Virus record (IMG/VR): IMGVR_UViG_3300032288_005818
Location: 1 to 24,084 of that record
Strand: one strand, 5' to 3'
DNA: 24,084 nt
Source: a virus
Below are positions 1 to 6,270 of the stretch, piece after piece. The translations under genes were made by a program, and so were the position numbers. Each line of letters starts with the position of its first letter. Position 1 is the first letter of the stretch. The notes under the pieces are model-generated. The model did not search any database and was not told the DNA's origin. It saw only the letters and a list, made by a program, of their open reading frames with translations.

Positions 1-54
1 CCACAGTAGGTAACAGCCACACGTTCTAAACAGTTTCACAGGTAGTACCCGGAA

Positions 55-78
55 AACCCTGCCTTGAGCAGGGTTATT
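55..78 (+). terminator. Possible intrinsic terminator of an upstream transcript
   Basis: An 8-bp perfect inverted repeat (AACCCTGC at 55-62, GCAGGGTT at 68-75) with a 5-nt loop is followed by a weak T-containing tail (ATT). No reading frame stays open through positions 1-80, so this stretch is intergenic and the hairpin probably ends a transcript that began outside the window. The short T-tract makes it a weak terminator at best. Confidence 0.5.
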
Positions 79-82
79 CGTA

Positions 83-100
83 GGTTAGTGCTCACTGACC
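83..100 (+). repeat. 18-nt hairpin element, copy 1, just upstream of promoter
   Basis: GGTTAGTGCTCACTGACC can fold on itself. A near copy lies at 20689-20706, also only a few bases upstream of a TTGAC -35 box. The three differences between the copies keep the pairing (T-A to T-G, G-C to G-T, T-G to T-A), which suggests that the structure matters rather than the exact sequence. Confidence 0.5.
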
Positions 101-106
101 TTGAGG

Positions 107-136
107 TTGACCAACAAAGGCCTTTTCGGCTATAAT
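107..136 (+). promoter_or_regulatory. Sigma70-type promoter, cassette copy 1
   Basis: TTGACC (107-112) and TATAAT (131-136) are separated by 18 bp. The spacer ends in TTTTCGGC, and the downstream leader carries TACAGTAAAC and AAGGAG (154-159) before the ATG at 168. The whole module from about 105 to 160 recurs at 564-619 and 963-1018, so this is one copy of a repeated expression cassette. Confidence 0.88.
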
Positions 137-167
137 AGTTCTACAGTAAACATCAAGGAGCCACAGC

Positions 168-341
168 ATGTCTAAGAAACACTTTGAACTGCTCGCCAAA
201 TACATTGAGTCCATCATGGACCCGCATTGCCGTCTACAGGCGGCCGTGGCAGTGGCATCAGCCTGCCGAGAAGCCAACAGCAGATTCGACCAGCAGAGAT
301 TCTTCGTGGCCTGTGGCATCAGTTCCCCGGAGGCTCAATAA
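168..341 (+). CDS. Small conserved-type phage hypothetical protein (57 aa)
   Basis: This 57-residue ORF begins MSKKHFELLAKYIESI and ends PEAQ. The start is set by AAGGAG at 154-159, 8 nt upstream, inside the repeated promoter-leader cassette, so it is well supported despite its size. The sequence looks helical (Ala-rich centre, AAVAVASACREA) with no membrane segment or signal peptide. I recognise no function. It is the first gene of a probable early transcript and is followed after 1 nt by the next ORF. Confidence 0.8.
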   Translation: MSKKHFELLAKYIESIMDPHCRLQAAVAVASACREANSRFDQQRFFVACGISSPEAQ

Positions 342-342
342 C

Positions 343-546
343 ATGGCCTATCATGTGTTCAAGCACAACCAGGACTATGGTCCAAGATCCGGCTTGGAAG
401 GTCCGTTTCACTATCCCAACGGCCAGGTCCTGTACTACGATCCGCGTGAGGGCGAGTATTATGACCCACGCACCGACTTCTATGTGCCCGCAGAAGATGT
501 GGCTCTTTTACAACAGAGCATTTTTGACCAGGTAAGTGCCCGCTAA
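343..546 (+). CDS. Tyr/Asp/Pro-rich small hypothetical protein (67 aa)
   Basis: The 67-residue product begins MAYHVFKHNQDYGPRS and contains the near-repeat YYDPREGEYYDPRTDFY (about residues 33-49), giving a Tyr-Asp-Pro-rich acidic middle. GGAGG at 329-333 lies 9 nt before the ATG, inside the end of the preceding gene, so the two are probably translated from one message. I do not recognise a family. The longer in-frame extension upstream (to 184) overlaps the previous gene out of frame and was not used. Confidence 0.75.
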   Translation: MAYHVFKHNQDYGPRSGLEGPFHYPNGQVLYYDPREGEYYDPRTDFYVPAEDVALLQQSIFDQVSAR

Positions 547-565
547 CCTGCTTGTTTTAGGGTGG

Positions 566-595
566 TTGACCAAAAAATCCATTTTCGGTTATAAT
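566..595 (+). promoter_or_regulatory. Sigma70-type promoter, cassette copy 2
   Basis: TTGACC (566-571), an 18-bp spacer ending in TTTTCGGT, then TATAAT (590-595). Downstream come TATAGTGAATATC and AAGGAG (614-619), matching cassette copies 1 and 3. ATCCAT in the spacer and ATGGGT just after the -10 form a short imperfect dyad around the -10 box. Confidence 0.9.
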
Positions 596-624
596 ATGGG
601 TATAGTGAATATCAAGGAGCAGAT

Positions 625-954
625 ATGAGTTTCTTTTCCCCAGCCACAGGCCGCGAAGCCCGTGCCCTGCGACGGCACTTAGATTCCGAGCAAAATCTTC
701 AGGCCATCGCCCAGCGTTGCCTGGATCCCGATTACCTGACAGAGGTCAGCCGGCTTCGAGAATTCCATCGCAACCTGTATGCCAACATCGACGCCGCCGA
801 CATCATCCACCCGCAAGGAGGATGCCCATGGGTGACATCGGGACTGACAGCCGAGTGTGAGAGAGTGGCTGATGCCTATCAAGTGCCCATCTGGAATGTG
901 TCCGATGCGGCCAATTCAGCGGCTGAAAACTGCTTCGCAGTAAATCACCGCTAA
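625..954 (+). CDS. Hypothetical protein, cassette gene 2 (109 aa)
   Basis: This 109-residue ORF begins MSFFSPATGREARALRRHLD, with AAGGAG ending 5 nt before the ATG. The N-terminal two thirds are rich in charged helices (LRREFHRNLYANI type) and the C-terminal part has three Cys and no obvious metal motif. There is no signal peptide or membrane segment. It is driven by its own promoter cassette and followed by another cassette, so it is likely a monocistronic early gene. Function unknown. Confidence 0.8.
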   Translation: MSFFSPATGREARALRRHLDSEQNLQAIAQRCLDPDYLTEVSRLREFHRNLYANIDAADIIHPQGGCPWVTSGLTAECERVADAYQVPIWNVSDAANSAAENCFAVNHR

Positions 955-964
955 ATTGAGCCGG

Positions 965-994
965 TTGACCAGAAATGCCTGTTTCGGTTATAAT
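965..994 (+). promoter_or_regulatory. Sigma70-type promoter, cassette copy 3
   Basis: TTGACC (965-970), an 18-bp spacer ending in TTTCGGT, and TATAAT (989-994). The leader continues TATAGTGAACTAC and AAGGAG (1013-1018), then the ATG at 1025. Spacing and conserved bases match copies 1 and 2. It probably drives the long chain of overlapping genes from 1025 onward. Confidence 0.9.
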
Positions 995-1024
995 GTGTGT
1001 ATAGTGAACTACAAGGAGCCAGCA

Positions 1025-1447
1025 ATGACCCAACTCTACGCAGAAATGACAGCCCGCCAACTATGGCAGACCCGTGCCTACGGTGCCACTGAAGAGCAGG
1101 TGCAAGAATGCCTGACTGAATATCGACGCCGCATGACATCAGTCGATATCGTGCGACATATGATGTCGTCAGCCTGGCGTGAAGCCAATGGGGGTCTGTT
1201 GGAAGATGCCCGGCAGACTTTGAACCGCACCAAACTGGCCATAGACCAATTCTACCGTGGCCAAGATCGTGGCTTTTTTGACACACCAGCAGGCGACGCC
1301 TACAGCAAACTGTCTGACGCCCAAGAACTGCTGGAGATGGGTGACATCCGCCGAGCCCAAGTCTTAATAGACGACGCCTATTGCTATACACTGGTACTCG
1401 AAGGGCATGATACCTTGACTCTGGTAGAAAAGATGGAGCAACAATAA
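1025..1447 (+). CDS. Helical hypothetical protein, cassette gene 3 (140 aa)
   Basis: A 140-residue protein starting MTQLYAEMTARQLWQTRAYG. The in-frame ATG at 1025 was chosen because AAGGAG sits 6 nt upstream; an upstream start at 956 would lie inside the promoter. The sequence is predicted by eye to be almost entirely helical and resembles tandem helix pairs (residues about 55-75, 95-125: DARQTLNRTKLAIDQF, DAQELLEMGDIRRAQVLIDDA), which could be TPR-like. Its stop codon overlaps the next ATG by one base (TAATG). Function unknown. Confidence 0.82.
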   Translation: MTQLYAEMTARQLWQTRAYGATEEQVQECLTEYRRRMTSVDIVRHMMSSAWREANGGLLEDARQTLNRTKLAIDQFYRGQDRGFFDTPAGDAYSKLSDAQELLEMGDIRRAQVLIDDAYCYTLVLEGHDTLTLVEKMEQQ

Positions 1448-1791
1448 TGACAACCACTATTAGTCTTGAAGCCATAGAAGAAATACATTTCGAAGCCACC
1501 CGGGCCGCTGAGCAGGCCGCGGCCAAATTCTTCCAGGAAAAACTCGGCGGCCAGGATCAGATGTGCTGTGGCTTCGCCTGGGTCACTGTGTTTGAAAAGG
1601 CATCGACCAAACTGGGCCGGCGTCTCAAAGAAGTGGGCTTCCGCCGGGCCTACGACGGTGGCCTTCAGCTGTGGAATCCCAGCAAGTTTGGGTGCCAGAA
1701 TGTGGACACCCTGGAAGAAGGTGCCCGAGCCTATGCCGAGGTGTTGAAACGGTATGGCATCCAAGCCTACGCAGGATCGAGACTGGACTAA
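1447..1791 (+). CDS. Conserved phage hypothetical protein (114 aa)
   Basis: This 114-residue protein belongs to a family I recognise as widespread, unannotated, in aquatic T4-like phages. Members share a CGFAWV motif (here residues 41-46, CCGFAWV), a GG-x-x-LWNPS block (about 71-78) and a C-terminal ARAYAEVLKRYGIQAYAGSRLD-like ending (here about 94-114). It is soluble, with no signal peptide. It overlaps the previous gene by 1 nt and its stop codon overlaps the AAGGAG of the next, so it is translationally linked to both. Function unknown. Confidence 0.85.
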   Translation: MTTTISLEAIEEIHFEATRAAEQAAAKFFQEKLGGQDQMCCGFAWVTVFEKASTKLGRRLKEVGFRRAYDGGLQLWNPSKFGCQNVDTLEEGARAYAEVLKRYGIQAYAGSRLD

Positions 1792-1800
1792 GGAGACACG

Positions 1801-1977
1801 ATGACCATGGACGAACTCAAAGCAGATATCGCCAAAAGCACCACCGAAGTATTGCAACAAAGATACAGTCTTTATCGCGGACTCCGGAGCATGGGAGTCA
1901 AGGATGTCGTGGTGCGAGACTTATTGGAATCAGAATTAGAACGCCGCCGGGCAGGTGGCACAAAGGACACAGTATGA
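1801..1977 (+). CDS. Small helical hypothetical protein (58 aa)
   Basis: A 58-residue ORF beginning MTMDELKADIAKSTTEVLQQ with a perfectly placed AAGGAG (1790-1795), which itself overlaps the stop codon of the preceding gene. It is mostly helical and charged, and ends GGTKDTV. It overlaps the next gene by 4 nt (ATGA). No domain recognised. Confidence 0.72.
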   Translation: MTMDELKADIAKSTTEVLQQRYSLYRGLRSMGVKDVVVRDLLESELERRRAGGTKDTV

Positions 1978-2126
1978 GAACCATGAACGATGTGATAGAA
2001 GAACTGATCCGCCTCTGCGAGATCCGCGGCGAATTGGATCTAGAAGCCAATGCTCGTAACGAGCGTCGTATCGCTGAACTCAACCAAGAGTATCTGCGAC
2101 TGCAGGCCCTGGAGGAACTGCAATGA
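1974..2126 (+). CDS. Small charged helical protein (50 aa)
   Basis: A 50-residue ORF beginning MRTMNDVIEELIRLCEIRGE, with heptad-like Leu/Ile spacing that suggests a short coiled coil. It starts inside the stop of the previous gene (ATGA overlap at 1974-1977) and ends inside the start of the next (ATGA at 2123-2126). Two ATGA junctions in a row strongly support translation by coupling. Function unknown. Confidence 0.7.
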   Translation: MRTMNDVIEELIRLCEIRGELDLEANARNERRIAELNQEYLRLQALEELQ

Positions 2127-2206
2127 AAATGTTGATCATGTCCGTGTCGGTGGGTGTGCTGTCAGGATGCCTGCTGTCGGGCTGTATGAGTTTCCACTTG
2201 TTCTAG
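2123..2206 (+). CDS. 27-residue lipoprotein-like micropeptide
   Basis: A 27-residue ORF starting MKMLIMSVSVGVLSGC. It has a positively charged first residue pair, a hydrophobic stretch and two possible lipoboxes, VLSGC (Cys16) and LLSGC (Cys21). Processing at either Cys would leave a tiny lipopeptide of 7-12 residues. It begins in an ATGA overlap with the previous gene, and the small intergenic gap after it holds the ribosome site (AGGAAAG) of the next. It may be too small to be functional, but the signal sequence is convincing. Phage Rz1-type spanins are also tiny lipoproteins; no Rz partner overlaps it, so that identity is not supported. Confidence 0.5.
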   Translation: MKMLIMSVSVGVLSGCLLSGCMSFHLF

Positions 2207-2216
2207 GAAAGAAACT

Positions 2217-2453
2217 GTGAACGAACGAATTCAAGAACTTTCTAAACAAATAGGCTACATCTGGCATGCCAGTGGTGAGCCACAAATTTACGAATTTACT
2301 CCAGAAAAATTGGAAAAGTTTGCCCAGTTGATCGTGGCAGAATGTATCAGCGTCGTGGATGATGCTGAGCGAGGTGGCAGCAATGAAATCTGGGACAATG
2401 CAGTAAAGTTTATTAGAAAAGATATCAAAGAACATTTCGGAGTTGGGCGATGA
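2217..2453 (+). CDS. Conserved T4-like phage hypothetical protein (78 aa)
   Basis: This 78-residue protein starts from GTG (NERIQELSKQIGYIW) after AGGAAAG. It belongs to a small, very widespread phage family recognisable by an N-terminal MNER-I-ELA-Q helix, a central EKFAQLIVAEC block (about residues 31-45) and a C-terminal K-HFGV (KEHFGVGR). The family has no known function. It overlaps the next gene by 4 nt (ATGA). Soluble, no membrane segment. Confidence 0.85.
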   Translation: MNERIQELSKQIGYIWHASGEPQIYEFTPEKLEKFAQLIVAECISVVDDAERGGSNEIWDNAVKFIRKDIKEHFGVGR

Positions 2454-2629
2454 GCGAACTCCGACCCAACCCCGATGTCAGGATCACTGTGACCATTACC
2501 GACGCTGATCGAGAAGTCTTGGAAATGCTCCGTGAGCGTAGTGGTCGCTTGGACCAGACTGGTATCCTGGAGCACATCATGAACGAATACTACAACCGAT
2601 TAGACTTGGCGATGGAGACCGATCGATGA
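2450..2629 (+). CDS. Small hypothetical protein (59 aa)
   Basis: A 59-residue ORF, MSELRPNPDVRITVTITDAD at the N terminus, with a beta-rich start followed by a helix (REVLEMLRERSGRL) and a second helix (GILEHIMNEYYNRL). The strand-helix-helix order resembles ribbon-helix-helix proteins (VRITVTI strand then two helices), which would make it a small DNA-binding regulator. This is an inference from pattern only. ATGA overlaps link it to both neighbours. Confidence 0.68.
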   Translation: MSELRPNPDVRITVTITDADREVLEMLRERSGRLDQTGILEHIMNEYYNRLDLAMETDR

Positions 2630-2853
2630 TCTATCAACTGGTATTGATAACCAATCTAGGAGTGATAACACCCCTGGCACAGTTTGACAATCGCATGGAC
2701 TGTATCCGCGAGCAAGCCTACATCCAGAAAACCGAACAGTTTTCAGCCACCTGCCTGCCGGCCAACGATGCCAAACATGCCAAGGCACAGATGGAGCAAG
2801 GCATGCGGATGATGACAGAAATGATGAACAAGATGAAGGAGACAATGAAATGA
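2626..2853 (+). CDS. Small protein with hydrophobic N terminus and Met-rich tail (75 aa)
   Basis: A 75-residue product starting MIYQLVLITNLGVITPLAQF. Two Cys residues (C27, C43) could form a disulfide if it is exported. The C-terminus is strongly Met/Lys/Glu-rich (MRMMTEMMNKMKETMK), an amphipathic helix. The hydrophobic start lacks a typical positive n-region, so export is uncertain. It overlaps neighbours by 4 nt on both sides. Function unknown. Confidence 0.72.
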   Translation: MIYQLVLITNLGVITPLAQFDNRMDCIREQAYIQKTEQFSATCLPANDAKHAKAQMEQGMRMMTEMMNKMKETMK

Positions 2854-3326
2854 ATACCGCAGTCACGCTCACCGCAGACGAGTTCAAGGTCCTGCACAAC
2901 AGTCTGTATGATCTTAACCAGTTGGCCTATTATCACCATGTGCCCAAAGTAGAAGAGATCGTAGAACGCATCCGCAAGGTGGCACTGAAATCGGCCTACG
3001 AGCAGGAGAATCAGGACTTCGATAGAAAACACCGTGAATACCAGCATTGGCAACAACACTATGGGCTCCGCTCTACTTGGAGCATGTACCAGGTCAACTT
3101 GATGACCACCTGCCATCCCTACAAAGATGCCACGCATGTGGTCTATGACGAACACTGGGGAGATAAAGAAGTCGTGGTTGAGATCGATGGTAAGGACTGG
3201 AACGCTCTGTATCGTGCGGCCGATGCGGCCATCCAGCAGTCAGGTGACTCGCATCACTGTTTCATCGAGTCGTTCTCTACCACAGTGGATAAACCTGGGC
3301 ATTTAAGGTTGCACACCGGGAGTTAA
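2850..3326 (+). CDS. Conserved-type hypothetical protein (158 aa)
   Basis: This 158-residue soluble protein starts MNTAVTLTADEFKVLHNSLY. It has a helical N-terminal half (residues 8-65) and a mixed C-terminal half rich in His, Trp and Asp (for example SHHCFIESF near 133-141). No catalytic motif is recognised. It is the last of an unbroken chain of ATGA-type overlaps begun at 1974 and is separated from the ligase gene by only 3 nt, so it is probably co-transcribed with it. Confidence 0.8.
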   Translation: MNTAVTLTADEFKVLHNSLYDLNQLAYYHHVPKVEEIVERIRKVALKSAYEQENQDFDRKHREYQHWQQHYGLRSTWSMYQVNLMTTCHPYKDATHVVYDEHWGDKEVVVEIDGKDWNALYRAADAAIQQSGDSHHCFIESFSTTVDKPGHLRLHTGS

Positions 3327-3329
3327 ATA

Positions 3330-4724
3330 ATGTCACAAGGCAAAGCACAGGCATTTGACCCCACAGACGAAAAGGCATTTACAGGCACGGTGTCAGCAGA
3401 CTGGATAACTGATCTCGAGTCATCAGACTCACGCATACACAAAGAACAGGTCATAGAAAAGGCCCTGATGGCGGCCAATCTCGGATCAGCCTCGGCACAG
3501 GCCTTTCTCTACAACTGCTATCTCGCACTGAATCCCTTCCATGTGTACGGGGTGAAGAAGGTACCCGAAAGCACAGCACTCACGGATCAAGAGAATCCCT
3601 GGGTCTCGTTCTGGGGTCTGTGTGAAAGCCTCCGCACACGATCAGTCACTGGTGGTGATGCTCGGCGTGCCATCGACGCCATGATGGCGAGATTCGACTC
3701 GGAACAATGGAACAAGATGTGTAGGCGTGTGCTGATCAAAGATCTACGCTGTGGGGTTTCGGAAAAGACCGTGAACAAGATCTGCGGCCGCACACAATGG
3801 GCCATACCGGTGTTCTCCTGCCAGTTAGCCCAGGACTCAAATGATCGACCCAAAGACATGCAAGGCCGCAAGCGTCTGGAATGCAAACTGGATGGTGTGC
3901 GTGTGCTGGCCATGGTCAATGGCCCCACTTGCACTCTTTACAGCAGGAACGGCAAGGTTTTTGAAAACTTTCCCCAGATCCAACAGGCAGTGGAAGAGAA
4001 CTGGTTGGCTTTCCGGACAGGATTAAATTCGGGTCCAAAATTTGTCCTGGATGGTGAGATCGTGGGAGAATCATTCCAGAAGTTGATGCGACAAGCACAT
4101 CGCAAAAGTGACGCTGAAACCACGGACATGGTGTATCATATATTTGATGTGATCCCTTTGAAAGATTTTGAGCGTGGACATTGGAATGCCCAGCAACACA
4201 AAAGATTAACCATCTTAGAGAAGGCTAGCCCTCGTATTGAAAGCATTAACGATTGCGTAAAGATCATGCCCGGCTTGGAAGTGGATCTTGACACAGCCGA
4301 GGGACATGACATCCTGCGTCGCTTCGCCGAAGACGCTGTCACGGCCGGCTACGAAGGCATCATGATCAAGGATCTAGATGCACCTTACGAATGCAAACGC
4401 AGTTCGTTCTGGATGAAATGGAAGCCCACTATTACAGTGGACTTAAATATCACGGGTTTCGAGGCCGGCACCGGTCGAAACTCCGGACGCCTTGGTGCCA
4501 TCATCTGTGAAGGAGAAGACAATGGTAGACACATTATGGTTAATGTTGGCAGTGGTCTGTCTGATAGTGATCGGGATCAGTACTGGGCCGCTCGCGATGA
4601 CTTACTTGGCAGAGTTATTGAAGTCCAAGCGGACGCAGTCACGCAAAACCAAGACGGATCGTACAGTCTAAGGTTTCCTAGGTTTGTGAGATTCCGTGGA
4701 TTCGAAGTAGGAGAGAAAATCTAA
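3330..4724 (+). CDS. lig: ATP-dependent DNA ligase (T4-type)
   Basis: This 464-residue enzyme seals nicks in phage DNA during replication and repair. The N-terminal helical DNA-binding domain spans about 1-170. The nucleotidyltransferase motifs follow in order: motif I KLDG with adenylated Lys186, motif III FVLDGEIVG (238-246), IIIa YHIFDV (269-274), motif IV YEGIMIKD (341-348) and motif V WMKWKP (361-366). The OB-fold includes VNVGSGLSD (404-412), as in T4 gp30-like ligases. The length is close to T4 ligase (487). The start is set by GGGAG at 3317-3321, 8 nt before ATG. Its stop overlaps the next ATG (TAATG). No key residue is missing, so it should be active. Confidence 0.95.
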   Translation: MSQGKAQAFDPTDEKAFTGTVSADWITDLESSDSRIHKEQVIEKALMAANLGSASAQAFLYNCYLALNPFHVYGVKKVPESTALTDQENPWVSFWGLCESLRTRSVTGGDARRAIDAMMARFDSEQWNKMCRRVLIKDLRCGVSEKTVNKICGRTQWAIPVFSCQLAQDSNDRPKDMQGRKRLECKLDGVRVLAMVNGPTCTLYSRNGKVFENFPQIQQAVEENWLAFRTGLNSGPKFVLDGEIVGESFQKLMRQAHRKSDAETTDMVYHIFDVIPLKDFERGHWNAQQHKRLTILEKASPRIESINDCVKIMPGLEVDLDTAEGHDILRRFAEDAVTAGYEGIMIKDLDAPYECKRSSFWMKWKPTITVDLNITGFEAGTGRNSGRLGAIICEGEDNGRHIMVNVGSGLSDSDRDQYWAARDDLLGRVIEVQADAVTQNQDGSYSLRFPRFVRFRGFEVGEKI

Positions 4725-4903
4725 TGTACACTATCTATGCGGTGCTATTTTCAGTGGTACACAATATCTCGATGACCGTGACTCTTCCGGATCAGTTTGG
4801 TTCTTATTTTGAGTGTTTGTACTGGGGCAGTGCCTACCAGTCAGTGGTCAACGATCAATCTGGGCCTGTCGAAGTTCGTGCCTGGGAATGCCGACAATCA
4901 TGA
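4724..4903 (+). CDS. Small hypothetical, possibly exported (59 aa)
   Basis: A 59-residue ORF starting MYTIYAVLFSVVHNISMTVT. The hydrophobic N terminus could be a weak signal or membrane anchor. The rest is polar, with two Cys (C31, C56) and aromatic residues. It starts on the last base of the ligase stop codon and ends with an ATGA overlap to the next gene, both typical of this operon. Function unknown. Confidence 0.62.
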   Translation: MYTIYAVLFSVVHNISMTVTLPDQFGSYFECLYWGSAYQSVVNDQSGPVEVRAWECRQS

Positions 4904-5031
4904 GATTCGCTATTTGGCTTGCTGTTTTTTTCTTGGCCGTTGAGGCCATTACATTCGGCAACGGATGGGCCTTGATAACAGGATTATTATTGGCCACAAT
5001 TGGTATGATTCTAGAGGCAAGGAAAACATGA
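4900..5031 (+). CDS. Small two-helix membrane protein (43 aa)
   Basis: The 43-residue product begins MRFAIWLAVFFLAVEAITFG, has two hydrophobic stretches (about 3-19 and 24-38) and ends EARKT. It looks like an inner-membrane hairpin. It is linked by ATGA overlaps to both neighbours. The family is unknown; small membrane proteins of this kind in phages include holin-like and superinfection-exclusion proteins, but nothing here points to either. Confidence 0.66.
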   Translation: MRFAIWLAVFFLAVEAITFGNGWALITGLLLATIGMILEARKT

Positions 5032-5303
5032 TAAATTTTTGGATAGCATTCCGTAACCCGTTCCGTGTGAAACCGTTCCGCATGATTTGGAACAAAACAG
5101 GGCATTTTTCACCCAACAAAGTCTGGGAACTACAGATCAGCAGATATGCCTGGAACTGGCTAGAGATACAACTTGATCTCAACTGGCGACAGACTAACCA
5201 TGCTGGGCCCAAGATCATGCTGGGATTATTCGGTTGGCAGTTTGATGCATGGACTTATGATCGTAGAGAATGGGATCATGATCGTGGCAGTTGGAAATCT
5301 TAA
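5028..5303 (+). CDS. Conserved phage hypothetical, Trp-rich (91 aa)
   Basis: This 91-residue protein starts MINFWIAFRNPFRVKPFRMI, with AAGGAAA upstream. It is basic and rich in aromatic residues, with a DHAG-like motif (NHAGPKIMLGLFG, about 58-70) and a C-terminal YDRREWDHDRGSW. I recognise that pattern in small conserved proteins of aquatic phages, where no function is known. The start at 5028 was preferred to the upstream in-frame ATG at 4965, which lies inside the preceding gene. Confidence 0.8.
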   Translation: MINFWIAFRNPFRVKPFRMIWNKTGHFSPNKVWELQISRYAWNWLEIQLDLNWRQTNHAGPKIMLGLFGWQFDAWTYDRREWDHDRGSWKS

Positions 5304-5317
5304 CGAAAGGAAAACCA

Positions 5318-5449
5318 ATGTTTTACAGAGGCATGTTGTCTGTGGCCATAGCGGCAGCAGGAATTTCAGTGGTGTTTCAATCGGTACCAGCCTTGATAGT
5401 CTCTTTGGTCGCAGGGCTATTTGCACTTTATCAGAAAGGAATAGAATGA
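5318..5449 (+). CDS. Small membrane protein (43 aa)
   Basis: A 43-residue ORF starting MFYRGMLSVAIAAAGISVVF, with AAAGGA 7 nt upstream. It is almost wholly hydrophobic from residue 7 to 38 and ends YQKGIE. The product is a one- or two-pass membrane peptide. It overlaps the next gene by 4 nt. Function unknown. Confidence 0.65.
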   Translation: MFYRGMLSVAIAAAGISVVFQSVPALIVSLVAGLFALYQKGIE

Positions 5450-5529
5450 AGATCCATCCTCGTGAATGGTTGTCTTATATTAAATGGCGTTTCCAACGCA
5501 TGTTCCGCAGCCGCAGGTATGAGGTATAA
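5446..5529 (+). CDS. Basic micropeptide (27 aa)
   Basis: A 27-residue ORF, MKIHPREWLSYIKWRFQRMF then RSRRYEV, strongly basic and aromatic and likely an amphipathic helix. It has a good ribosome site (AAAGGA in the preceding gene) and an ATGA overlap at its start. Its last 11 bases overlap the next ORF. It is small enough that it could be a coupling leader for the next gene and not a protein of its own. Confidence 0.45.
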   Translation: MKIHPREWLSYIKWRFQRMFRSRRYEV

Positions 5530-5668
5530 GATCTACTGGCGTACTATCAGTCCTTGGATCTTAGTGCCCGTGGCCCTGGTCGCCACACCTTTTATAGTGG
5601 TATACATGTGGATCCGGCATCCAAGGCAATGCTGGCGATTATGGCGAGAAAGCCGTGGACTGTATTAA
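5519..5668 (+). CDS. Single-pass membrane protein with basic tail (49 aa)
   Basis: A 49-residue ORF starting MRYKIYWRTISPWILVPVAL, with one membrane helix (about 11-31) flanked by basic residues and a basic C-terminus (RHPRQCWRLWRESRGLY). It is the last gene before a strong intrinsic terminator at 5673-5697, so it closes the ligase transcript. Function unknown. Confidence 0.62.
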   Translation: MRYKIYWRTISPWILVPVALVATPFIVVYMWIRHPRQCWRLWRESRGLY

Positions 5669-5672
5669 CCAG

Positions 5673-5697
5673 AAACCGCCTCCAGGGCGGTTTTTTT
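5673..5697 (+). terminator. Intrinsic (rho-independent) terminator
   Basis: A perfect 8-bp stem (AAACCGCC at 5673-5680, GGCGGTTT at 5686-5693) with a 5-nt loop runs into seven consecutive T residues (5691-5697). It begins 5 nt after the stop codon at 5668 and should end the operon that carries the ligase. Confidence 0.92.
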
Positions 5698-5698
5698 G

Positions 5699-5707
5699 TG
5701 CTAAAAT
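5699..5707 (+). promoter_or_regulatory. Possible extended -10 promoter
   Basis: TG-C-TAAAAT matches an extended -10 element immediately after the terminator. No recognisable -35 box lies 16-18 bp upstream. It would start an RNA near 5714, with about 250 nt of leader before the next ATG. Confidence 0.4.
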
Positions 5708-5713
5708 ACTATG

Positions 5714-5950
5714 GCAGTGATGGGGTATTATTGAAGGCAAAGGTGGATGGAACCCGGGATATCCAGTCCGTGGCGATGAGTCCTGATAAGTCCTTCAAAG
5801 GCTGAGGCACCACCAGATCGGATCAGCCGCTGGAAAAGATCCGATCAAAATCGAACTCGTAAGCGACCTTGGGTCGCCACTGCGGTCGGGAGTAAGCCAC
5901 TATGGTGCGGCTGGGTGAAAGCAGGTATCGGCAACTGTATCGAAACGGAG
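5714..5950 (+). ncRNA. Candidate structured RNA or long structured leader
   Basis: The 296 bases from 5669 to 5964 contain no convincing gene. After the terminator they hold several hairpins: a perfect 9-bp stem GATCGGATC (5816-5824) with GATCCGATC (5838-5846), a perfect 6-bp stem GCGACC (5863-5868) with GGTCGC (5872-5877), and GGTGG (about 5742) able to pair with CCACC (about 5810). The region is GC-rich with A-rich loops, as in folded RNAs. I could not match it to a known riboswitch, ribozyme, tRNA or tmRNA. It may be a free ncRNA or the 5' leader of the 5965 gene. Confidence 0.45.
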
Positions 5951-5964
5951 ATCTCTAAACTAAT

Positions 5965-6264
5965 ATGTCAACGCAACTCGATCCTCTTAAAACAACGGCC
6001 CCGGATCTGCACCGGTTTTGGTTCTTTGTATCCACAGAGAAGCAATGGTATGACATCATCCGAGAGTGCCGATCATGGTTCGGTCGCAACTGGCGAGGCA
6101 TGGCCAAGGTGCGTAAAAAACTCGATCCTTCGAATCGCACACATATCAGGATCGCTCCTTTGCCCATATGGTTTGAAGTGCCAGATCCGCGGTTTGCCAC
6201 TTGGATTTCTATAAAATTATCAATGCAAGTACAGAGCGATGCCAAGTTCCAGGCCGCTAAATAA
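5965..6264 (+). CDS. Hypothetical protein (99 aa)
   Basis: A 99-residue protein starting MSTQLDPLKTTAPDLHRFWF. It is basic and Trp/Arg-rich in the middle (WFGRNWRGMAKVRKKL, about 38-53), which suggests nucleic-acid or protein contact, with no membrane segment. It lies downstream of the structured leader and 6 nt before the membrane/coiled-coil gene, so the two are probably co-transcribed. No family recognised. Confidence 0.7.
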   Translation: MSTQLDPLKTTAPDLHRFWFFVSTEKQWYDIIRECRSWFGRNWRGMAKVRKKLDPSNRTHIRIAPLPIWFEVPDPRFATWISIKLSMQVQSDAKFQAAK

Positions 6265-6270
6265 TAAATT

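Noticed and set aside
951-1526. Long open frame on the minus strand opposite the gene at 1025
   Set aside because: It runs antisense to a well-supported gene and its promoter, has no ribosome site and its product is low in recognisable structure; it is a shadow frame.
4965-5027. Upstream extension of the gene at 5028
   Set aside because: It lies out of frame inside the preceding membrane gene, and the ribosome site AAGGAAA fits the ATG at 5028.
5870-5945. Resemblance to cobalamin-riboswitch boxes (GCCACTG, GGCAACTGTA)
   Set aside because: Only isolated short matches, without the required order and pairing of the B12 box and core.
5760-5950. Hammerhead-like pieces (GATGAGTCC, CTGATAAG, CGAAAC) in the structured leader
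   Set aside because: The required CUGANGA core is not intact and the GAAA piece is not placed to close the junction, so no ribozyme is claimed.
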